Positions 1 through 5,935 of a DNA stretch of 7,417 nt are shown piece after piece. Position numbers and translations under genes: made by a program. The stretch covers positions 1-7,417 of the forward strand of contig DATKTT010000024.1 in assembly GCA_035530955.1 (NCBI GenBank), given 5' to 3'. This DNA comes from Williamwhitmania sp035530955 (GTDB taxonomy: Bacteria > Bacteroidota > Bacteroidia > Bacteroidales > Williamwhitmaniaceae). The notes under the pieces were generated by a model, which was not told the DNA's origin, did not search any database, and saw only the letters and a list, made by a program, of their open reading frames with translations. Each line of letters begins with the position of its first letter. Within the stretch, counting starts at the first letter, position 1.

Positions 1-1622
1 GTCTCGGGCTTCTTTACTTCGGCAGCGGGCTTAACTGCCGGTTGTGCAGCGGGCTTTACCTCTGGCCCAGCAGCCATCTTCTCGCCAACCAATCGAATAT
101 GGCGCAGGGTAATGTCGTTCCTCGACTTTGGCCGAAGGGAATCTTTCCAAGCAAACCCCTTGAGCTTCGCATCGCTTTTCTCGAGCTTGTCTATGGGCAA
201 TATGCGGCTTTCGGGCTTAGCGCGAAAGGTGATCTGGCGTATTCTGCTGTTCGCAAAATAGAGCGACAGGTTTTGACTTTCGCAAATATTTACCGCCACC
301 ACGGTATCCTTATCCACCATGTAGTAAACGGTTTGTCCATTCCCGAATGCATCGAGCCGTGTTATCTTATTATCGGTGAAGTAGGCAGTCATATTCTTTC
401 CCTTCAGCTGGTTGAAACGGGTGCTGTCAACTTCCTGCGCAATAAACGGCATGTCGATAAACTCGGCCCGAACCATCTTCTTGTTGTGCGAAAAGAACTT
501 AATGGTGGTTGAAGTTATTTGAGTGCTATCGCTCCAAAGGATGGGGGCGTGGAACATGGTAACAGTGGAATCCTTACCGGATACAAACATGGAGTCGCAA
601 CTCGACTGAAAATCTTTGCCAAAGGAGCGCACGTGATGAAAGGCAATTACGTTGTGAATGGTATCGCCCTTTTCGCCATAGGTAAGCAGCGACTTTAGGG
701 TATCGGCTTTTATAAAAATTGTATCGTTTTCGCCGGAAATGGAAACCATCACCGGTTTTTTGGAAACTAGAATCTCCTGAGGAGTTTTGTTGAAATACCC
801 GTAATCGCCAAGAATAAAGTTTTTACGGGCAGAATCGGCAACTTGAACGTTACCGTACAAATATGCCTGCTCCTTTTCCTTATAGTAGTTAATAGTGTCG
901 GCCAACACTTCGCGATGATGCTCATCTATCAGATTGGCATCGCCAAAGGCCTGCATTAAACCGGTAACCCTGTTGTATCGCCCTCGGTTGAAGGTGAGCC
1001 TATCCTTGGGTGTGGTAACAACAGTTGGAGCAATAAAAACCACCGTTTTGGAGTCGGTAAGGTACATGATGGAGTCAGTTTTTATAACCCTATCGCCCGA
1101 AACAATTACCACCTTCCCCTTAAAAACAGCTTTCTTGCCATCCTTGTAGTAGTAACCATATTGGCTTACCAAATTTCCATCGGGGTTGGTTATGGTTCCC
1201 CCGGTTGAATACTCTGCCGAATTAACCTGTGTATCAAACTTTATGGCGGTTGTAACCAGTACGCTAGAGTCGTCCACCATGCGAACCTCCTTGCCGGTAA
1301 CAACACCTTGCTTTAGGTTGCCATCGTAGGTTAAACGATCGCCATAAAGCGTTACTGCATCGCGTATAATTTTAATGTTGTGGTAGGCAATGAGCGTACC
1401 GGTACTATACTTGTAGGCACTGTCGCACAGCATAAGCGTGCCCATATGCCTTATTCGAACATGGCCAATGAGCTTCTGCAACGATTCGCCATTGGCACCT
1501 TTCATTCCAAGCGCATTATCGGCATGCTCAATGCTTAGCACATTATCGCCCTGCGAAAAGAGTGGCAATGCAAGTGTGCTAAGTATTAAGAATGCTGTGA
1601 GGCGAAGAATGCTAAACCGCAT
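1..1622 (-). CDS. OstA-like protein (LptA/LptD N-domain-like), partial, C-terminus off the left edge
   Basis: I translated this frame by hand: it is open from an ATG at 1622..1620 to the window edge (540 complete codons, no stop). The first 24 residues are an export signal (MRFSILRLTAFLILSTLALP then LFSQ), so the product is periplasmic or outer-membrane associated. The mature part carries repeated beta-rich units of the OstA type: LCDSAY...AYHNI...LYGDRLTYDG (about 62-100), TDSIMYL (about 181), ADTINYY...AYLYGNVQV (about 240-260), SCDSMFV (about 340), then QLKGKNMTAYF (about 404-414) and GNGQTVYYMV...NICES (about 426-449). That last block is typical of Bacteroidota OstA-like proteins. The family is thought to act in lipopolysaccharide transport as a periplasmic bridge; that role is inferred by homology, and no LptD beta-barrel is visible in this part. 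It follows surA by 17 bases with only a poor Shine-Dalgarno (TTGAGAAAT) and is probably co-transcribed with it. After a conserved-looking segment the chain becomes Lys/Pro/Ala-rich (about 520-540). Confidence 0.88.
   Translation of the reverse strand, partial: MRFSILRLTAFLILSTLALPLFSQGDNVLSIEHADNALGMKGANGESLQKLIGHVRIRHMGTLMLCDSAYKYSTGTLIAYHNIKIIRDAVTLYGDRLTYDGNLKQGVVTGKEVRMVDDSSVLVTTAIKFDTQVNSAEYSTGGTITNPDGNLVSQYGYYYKDGKKAVFKGKVVIVSGDRVIKTDSIMYLTDSKTVVFIAPTVVTTPKDRLTFNRGRYNRVTGLMQAFGDANLIDEHHREVLADTINYYKEKEQAYLYGNVQVADSARKNFILGDYGYFNKTPQEILVSKKPVMVSISGENDTIFIKADTLKSLLTYGEKGDTIHNVIAFHHVRSFGKDFQSSCDSMFVSGKDSTVTMFHAPILWSDSTQITSTTIKFFSHNKKMVRAEFIDMPFIAQEVDSTRFNQLKGKNMTAYFTDNKITRLDAFGNGQTVYYMVDKDTVVAVNICESQNLSLYFANSRIRQITFRAKPESRILPIDKLEKSDAKLKGFAWKDSLRPKSRNDITLRHIRLVGEKMAAGPEVKPAAQPAVKPAAEVKKPE
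22..59 (-). repeat. Short tandem repeat encoding a Lys-Pro-Ala-rich tail
   Basis: Two copies of a 14-base unit, GTAAAGCCCGCTGC (59..46) and GTTAAGCCCGCTGC (35..22), lie 24 bases apart in the OstA-like gene and differ at one base. The 24-base period keeps frame and encodes VKPAAQPA followed by VKPAAEVK. This looks like a low-complexity, probably disordered linker or tail, which may vary in copy number between strains. The window ends just after it, so its full extent is unknown. Confidence 0.75.
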
Positions 1623-1639
1623 ATTTCTCAATCAATAAC

Positions 1640-2998
1640 CTATTTTACCCAGCCTTCCTGACGGAAGGTACATTTAGCAAACTGTGGATCAATGCGAATG
1701 AACATGGTTTTCTTCTTCTCGCTGAGCCAGTTAACAAAGAACTCATGCTGCCGCTTACGCAGAGCAATTGCCTGAATCACATCGTAGTCGTCCTTGATAT
1801 TTGCACGATGGGCAGGGATAATTTTCTTTACGGTAACAATTTTATAAACCATGTTGGCCAACTCGTCCCTCGACTCAAAGGCGTTTGAAACCTCTCCCTC
1901 CTTCAGCTCCTTAATGGAGAAGTAGTCAGCAGGCATCAGCTGATCCTTCTCAAACCGGAAGGAACCGGTTTGCGGATTTACCATGATGCCTCCATTGAGG
2001 TTTGTGTTCTTATCATCCGAATACTTCCTAGCCGCATTTTCAAAGGTAATGCTGTCCTGGCGAATGACGGTTGCAATACTGTCAAGGTTTTGCTGAACCT
2101 TAATCTCATCTTCTGGGGAGAAAGTGGGTTTCATGAGAATATGACGAACATTAACCTTGTCGCCCTTCTTCTCAATGAGCTGTATAATGTGATAGCCATA
2201 CTCTGTCTCCACAATCTGCGAAACCTGACCTACCTTCAGGTTAAACGCTACATCGGCAAATGGCTTAACCAATTCACCTCTTGATCGAAAGCCCAACTCT
2301 CCACCTCTTTTGGCAGATCCAGGGTCCTCGGAATATAAAATAGCGAGGGTTGCAAATTTTTCACCATCAAGAATACGCTGGCGTAGCGCAAGCAGCTTCT
2401 GCTTCACCTCAAACTTAGCCTGGGAGGCTTCGGATGGATATTTTACTATCTGTTCAATCTCGTACTGCAGATTTATCATCGGCAAGCTATCCACCGGAAT
2501 CGACTTATAAAAAGCCTTCACCTCGGAGGGGGTAATGGTAACCTTATCCGTAATTTTAGCCTGCATTTGCTGCGTCTGAATTTGATCACGTAGGCTCTCC
2601 TTCAAGTCAGCCTTAATTTCGTAGATCGATTTCTTGAAGTAGTCCTCAATCGCCTTTTGCGACCCCAGCTGATTGGAGAAATAGCTAAGACGTTGCTCCA
2701 GCTGCGACTCTACCTGCGTTTCACTTGGAAAAACGGAGTCGATGCGGGATTGGTTGAGAAGTATTTTTTGCGTCATCAGATTTTCCAAAACCTCGCAACG
2801 AGTATTGTCGTTCACGGGAGTACCGTCGGCCCGCATTTGAAGTATTTCCTGTTCAATATCGGAAGCAAGAATGGCGTCGGACCCTACAACGGCTACTACT
2901 TGGTCAACCATAACCTTTTGCGAAAAGGCCTTTGGCGAAAAGGAGACTAACGCAATAGCGCTAAATCCTACAAACAACTTTGTAACTCTATTCATCAT
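1640..2998 (-). CDS. surA: SurA-type periplasmic chaperone / peptidyl-prolyl isomerase
   Basis: SurA escorts unfolded outer-membrane proteins across the periplasm to the BAM complex. The 452-residue product starts with a signal peptide (about 1-27, ending KAFSQ). An N-terminal chaperone domain follows (about 30-165, opening with VDQVVAVVGSDAILASDIEQ), then parvulin-like domain 1 (about 178-276: YSEDPGSAKRGGELGF, PFADVAF, YGYHII), parvulin-like domain 2 (about 283-392: VRHILMKP, YSDDKNTNLNGG), and a C-terminal helix/strand region (FFVNWLSEKKK...IRIDPQFAKC) that completes the chaperone core. Each parvulin domain lacks one of the two conserved histidines: domain 1 has Gln183 where HIL is usual but keeps His270; domain 2 keeps His286 but has no YGWHII equivalent (ANMVYKIV). 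Isomerase activity may therefore be weak, with the chaperone role dominant. It lies 8 bases after the lipoprotein gene and 17 before the OstA-like gene. Two adjacent ATGs (2998, 2995) are both possible starts. Confidence 0.93.
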   Translation of the reverse strand: MMNRVTKLFVGFSAIALVSFSPKAFSQKVMVDQVVAVVGSDAILASDIEQEILQMRADGTPVNDNTRCEVLENLMTQKILLNQSRIDSVFPSETQVESQLEQRLSYFSNQLGSQKAIEDYFKKSIYEIKADLKESLRDQIQTQQMQAKITDKVTITPSEVKAFYKSIPVDSLPMINLQYEIEQIVKYPSEASQAKFEVKQKLLALRQRILDGEKFATLAILYSEDPGSAKRGGELGFRSRGELVKPFADVAFNLKVGQVSQIVETEYGYHIIQLIEKKGDKVNVRHILMKPTFSPEDEIKVQQNLDSIATVIRQDSITFENAARKYSDDKNTNLNGGIMVNPQTGSFRFEKDQLMPADYFSIKELKEGEVSNAFESRDELANMVYKIVTVKKIIPAHRANIKDDYDVIQAIALRKRQHEFFVNWLSEKKKTMFIRIDPQFAKCTFRQEGWVK

Positions 2999-3002
2999 TT
3001 TT

Positions 3003-3006
3003 TCCT
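3003..3006 (-). promoter_or_regulatory. Shine-Dalgarno AGGA of surA
   Basis: In the 8-base gap the minus strand reads AGGAAAAA, directly after the TAG stop of the lipoprotein gene and before ATGATG. AGGA sits 4 bases from the first ATG (2998) and 7 from the second (2995), so spacing favours the second ATG, shortening SurA by one residue. It is the only well-placed Shine-Dalgarno in the window. Because it abuts the upstream stop, translational coupling is plausible. Confidence 0.6.
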
Positions 3007-3870
3007 CTATTGTACAAATACTTTAAATTGTCCATGGTTGAGAGCCTCATTGTAAATTTTCGACTCCAAATCTTTTATTAGAACTTGCTTGCGCTGGTTC
3101 AGAATTATCATCTTAATATTTTCTTCCTCGTATTCTAGCGGGGCAAGTTCACCCTTCATTTTGTAGTCCTTAATGTTCACAAGATAGGTATTCAGGCTAT
3201 CTCTAAACTCCAAATTTTGATTGCGCCGCAAGAACTCCTCCTGATTATCGGGCTGGTAGGGAATCTCTTTCAGCACTAAGCTAAAGGGAACCCACTGCTC
3301 GTTGAAGTAGTCATACTTCTCGGCACCTTGAAGGCAAAGGTCGTCCAGCAGCTTAACATCTTCACTCCTATTCGACCGGTAAAGCGCTTTAACCTTTTCC
3401 AACACGGGTGAATTATTTTTCAGCTTTATGTATAGCGCCTTTACAATGGAATTTAACAGCACTAAGTTACTCTTATTGTTGTTGTAAAAGTCCGATACCT
3501 CCTGATTGGTAATCACGGTGTCCAACTTTTGCAGGATAAACTTCTGCTCATACTTATAAATAAGCAACGATGTACGATAATCATCCAGGAGCTGGTCGAC
3601 GTCCTTTTGCGAGGTACTGAGATTGGCCTCCGCTTTTTGCAATGTTACTTGCCTTTTAACCCAGCTTTCGGTATAGTTTTTCAGGAACTGAACACTATCC
3701 TCCTTACTGATTCCTTTGGGGAAAATATCCAAAATTTGGGACAGAAAAAGTTCCTTTCCATAGGCACGGGCAATTGGCTTTTCCGTCGATTTCCTCGTAA
3801 AAAGGCTGCAGCTAGCCAGTAAAGAGAACAGCACTACTCCTACAAAAACATTTTTCACATCAGAATGCAT
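3007..3870 (-). CDS. SurA/PpiC-like lipoprotein without an isomerase active site
   Basis: This 287-residue product has a lipoprotein signal with lipobox LASC, so Cys21 is the predicted lipidated residue. The following residues (SLFTRKS) are not acidic, so the usual Bacteroidota surface-export signal is not evident and a periplasm-facing anchor is more likely (inference). A SurA N-domain-like start (PIARAYGKELFLSQILDIFP, 32-51) and helices (about 60-130, ending DFYNNNKSN) follow. The C-terminus (about 248-285: EENIKMIILNQRKQVLIKDL...NEALNHGQFKVF) matches the closing strand and helix of SurA/PpiC proteins. The middle (about 135-240) has neither the GG(D/E) motif nor a histidine pair; the protein's only histidines are residues 2 and 278. 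It is probably a non-catalytic chaperone working with its ppiC and surA neighbours. The ATG at 3870 has no Shine-Dalgarno but gives a complete lipoprotein signal. No gene symbol can be assigned. Confidence 0.82.
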   Translation of the reverse strand: MHSDVKNVFVGVVLFSLLASCSLFTRKSTEKPIARAYGKELFLSQILDIFPKGISKEDSVQFLKNYTESWVKRQVTLQKAEANLSTSQKDVDQLLDDYRTSLLIYKYEQKFILQKLDTVITNQEVSDFYNNNKSNLVLLNSIVKALYIKLKNNSPVLEKVKALYRSNRSEDVKLLDDLCLQGAEKYDYFNEQWVPFSLVLKEIPYQPDNQEEFLRRNQNLEFRDSLNTYLVNIKDYKMKGELAPLEYEEENIKMIILNQRKQVLIKDLESKIYNEALNHGQFKVFVQ

Positions 3871-3916
3871 TAGTTATGATTGAAAGCTCAAAGTAACAAA
3901 GTTAAACAGGTCCATC
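3871..3916 (-). promoter_or_regulatory. 46-base intergenic gap with a possible Bacteroidota -7 box
   Basis: The minus strand contains TAACTTTG at 3904..3897, an exact match to the Bacteroidota -7 consensus TAnnTTTG, followed directly by the similar TTACTTTG at 3896..3889. The first box would place a transcript start about 20 bases before the lipoprotein ATG. I find no TTG at about 19-21 bases upstream to serve as the -33 element, so this is only a weak candidate for an internal promoter driving lipoprotein, surA and ostA. I see no hairpin terminator here. Confidence 0.25.
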
Positions 3917-5875
3917 CTACTTCTTTATGAGGGTTTTCAAAACAATCCAATTAATTTGCACTGGATATTTTGCCCTTAACTGCTTAACCCACTCCTTATC
4001 AAGCTTTTCCTGATAATCGGAGGTAACCATACCCTTAACTTCATTTAGCTCAGGTAGGTAATTCTGCTTTACGCCATCGATAACAACGAGTGCAGGAGCC
4101 GCATTTTTCTCACAAATTACAAAAAGTCCTTGTGCAACTGGCAGCTTCGACAATAAAACATGATCTGCTGGGCGATACCAACCACTGGCAAAATTCATGG
4201 GCTTAAGAGCCAAACCTAAGGATTTTTTTAACGAATCGACAACAACATTCGCAATACCAATGGAATCTACAACATGCTTAGCCCTATAAGCTAAGGTAGA
4301 ATCGGAATACACTGCAATGGCAGCATGCTCCACCAAAGGCTGAATGTAGTTTGCCTTGTTCTCGAGATAGAATTGACGCAAGCCTACGGTATCGGCAGAG
4401 GCCTTATTCCAAACCAAGCGGGTGGAAATATCGAAGAGTAAAATGCCATCGTGGTACTCTTTCATGAGAAAACGAAAATGCGGGTATTTACTCTCAAGCA
4501 TCGATGATTCGTAGGCAAGCAGGCTATCGTTGGCCATAGCACTTACCATTTCATTTGCAAAGGAGGCCTTATCTGTTGGCATACTCCCCTCATGGCCCGA
4601 CAGGTATTGCGCCAGCTGATATTGGGTAAACTTTTTCTTGCTGAATGAGAATACAGGTTTGGACATACGCTGCGCAACCTGAGCGCTCCATGTTCTCTTG
4701 GCAAAAGAGGAGTCGATTAGGTTAATCACCGCCAACGCGTTCTTCAGGTCGGCTTTGTAGCCATAATTTTTTTTCAATTGCTCAACAAAAGCCTCTCTCC
4801 CTGCCGCGTTACGCTCGTCGCGGCTGATGCCTTCCTTTATTTTCTGACGAACCTCATCGAAGGAGGGTGTGGGATATTTCTCCAGCAGCTTGATGATATG
4901 CCAACCATAGGGCGTTTGTACTGGCTGGCTAACCTCACCCACGTATTTCAATGCAAACGCAGCATCTTCAAAAGGAGGAATAACGCGTCCAATGCCAAAT
5001 TGAGCAATTTCGCCACCATTTTTAGCTGTACCCTTATCGTCGGAGTAGGTAGAGGCCATTTTGGCAAAGTCGGCACCATGCATCACCGAATCACGAATGT
5101 CGTCGATCTTCGCACGTGCACGACTCCAGTCCTGAGCAGTAGCCCCCTTGGGCACCAACACCATGATGTGCGCCACCTTAACCTCACCTCTGGCCGGACG
5201 CCTATCGGTAACCTTAATAATATGGTATCCAAAACGAGTGCGAACAGGCGGTGAGACTTCACCCACTTTAAGTTTGTAGGCAGCATCCTCGAAGGGATAG
5301 ACCATTCTAAATGACGTAAAAAATCCAAGGTCGCCGCCGTTATGCTTGGCGGAAGGATCGCCGGAGTATGCCACTGCCAAAGAATCGAAAGGACGATTCT
5401 CCAGAACGAGCTTCCGAACCTCCATTGCCTTTGTGTAGGCAGCAAGCGTATCGGCCGGGGTAGCATCGGCCTTTAGCGGAATGAGGATGTGCGACGCCCT
5501 AACGTCGAAAAGCATGTGGTTATATGCATCATGCATCACCTCCTGATCGACAGTAGTATCGGTAAGATAAGGAGCCGCCAGCTGCTGACGGTAGCCCGCG
5601 AGTTCAGCTTTAAATGAGGAGGCCGTGTCGAGCTTTTGGGCTAAAGCGTCTTCAACCTTCAGCTTGTAGTTCACAAAAAGGTTGACATAATCGGCAACCT
5701 GTGCACTATCAACCGATGCCTTGGCATCCCTGTTTTTGCTGAACAGGTAGTTAAACTCGGCCAAGGTGATTGGCTTTCCATTAATGGTTAGTGCCACCTT
5801 ATCTAACGGCTGTGAGCTGGCCACGCCAATCAGGCAGAAGGTGAACATTGAAAGGGCAACAAATTTTTTCAGCAT
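3917..5875 (-). CDS. Exported PpiC-type peptidyl-prolyl cis-trans isomerase with two parvulin domains
   Basis: Parvulin-family enzymes catalyse cis-trans isomerisation of Xaa-Pro bonds; with an export signal this one acts in the periplasm. The frame extends to a TTG at 5905, but I prefer the ATG at 5875, which gives 652 residues beginning with a classic signal peptide (MLKKFVALSMFTFCLIGVAS then SQ, about 1-22). An N-domain (DKVALTINGKPITLAEFNYL, 25-44) and helices follow. Parvulin 1 spans about 126-222 (RASHIL, GGDLGFF, PFEDAAY, FGYHII) and parvulin 2 about 233-330 (VAHIMV, GGEIAQF, PFEDAAF, YGWHII). Both keep the conserved histidine pair. A helix region (about 339-372) comes next. Residues about 405-652 look like a degenerate second copy ending DYQEKLDKEWVKQLRAKYPV. 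It sits between guaB and a SurA-like lipoprotein and likely helps fold outer-membrane or periplasmic proteins. It resembles PpiD/SurA-type proteins but is neither exactly, so no symbol is given. Confidence 0.9.
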   Translation of the reverse strand: MLKKFVALSMFTFCLIGVASSQPLDKVALTINGKPITLAEFNYLFSKNRDAKASVDSAQVADYVNLFVNYKLKVEDALAQKLDTASSFKAELAGYRQQLAAPYLTDTTVDQEVMHDAYNHMLFDVRASHILIPLKADATPADTLAAYTKAMEVRKLVLENRPFDSLAVAYSGDPSAKHNGGDLGFFTSFRMVYPFEDAAYKLKVGEVSPPVRTRFGYHIIKVTDRRPARGEVKVAHIMVLVPKGATAQDWSRARAKIDDIRDSVMHGADFAKMASTYSDDKGTAKNGGEIAQFGIGRVIPPFEDAAFALKYVGEVSQPVQTPYGWHIIKLLEKYPTPSFDEVRQKIKEGISRDERNAAGREAFVEQLKKNYGYKADLKNALAVINLIDSSFAKRTWSAQVAQRMSKPVFSFSKKKFTQYQLAQYLSGHEGSMPTDKASFANEMVSAMANDSLLAYESSMLESKYPHFRFLMKEYHDGILLFDISTRLVWNKASADTVGLRQFYLENKANYIQPLVEHAAIAVYSDSTLAYRAKHVVDSIGIANVVVDSLKKSLGLALKPMNFASGWYRPADHVLLSKLPVAQGLFVICEKNAAPALVVIDGVKQNYLPELNEVKGMVTSDYQEKLDKEWVKQLRAKYPVQINWIVLKTLIKK

Positions 5876-5935
5876 AAGGCTAATAAAGCTTTTCTTCCTT
5901 CCCAAAACGAGAAAAAAGCAATTCTATTTCTTTGT
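5876..5935 (-). other. guaB-ppiC gap and leader of ppiC
   Basis: Sixty bases separate the guaB stop from the preferred ppiC ATG. A purine run, GGGAAGGAAGAAAA (5903..5890), contains AGGAAG, but it ends well short of the ATG (18 bases from AGGAAG), so it is a poor Shine-Dalgarno. If translation began at the TTG at 5905 this run would be inside the gene, and nothing Shine-Dalgarno-like precedes that TTG. A run of six T lies nearer guaB, but I see no GC-rich stem before it, so I do not call a terminator. No convincing promoter is visible. Confidence 0.5.

Noticed and set aside
42..512. Plus-strand open frame of 156 codons
   Set aside because: It lies wholly antisense to the OstA-like gene, whose minus-strand frame is open throughout, has an export signal and carries family motifs. 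The plus-strand translation resembles no family I know.
4778..5254. Plus-strand open frame of 158 codons
   Set aside because: It is antisense to the two well-conserved parvulin domains of the PpiC protein and has no recognisable motifs.
5083..5466. Minus-strand open frame of 127 codons in another phase
   Set aside because: It overlaps the parvulin-coding region out of frame, and its Arg/Leu/Trp-rich translation is typical of a shadow frame.
5920..5930. TAGAATTG after guaB as a promoter -7 box for ppiC
   Set aside because: It departs from TAnnTTTG at one base and has no TTG at the expected upstream distance.
5911..5935. T-rich run after guaB as a possible intrinsic terminator
   Set aside because: There are six consecutive T on the minus strand, but no GC-rich inverted repeat precedes them.
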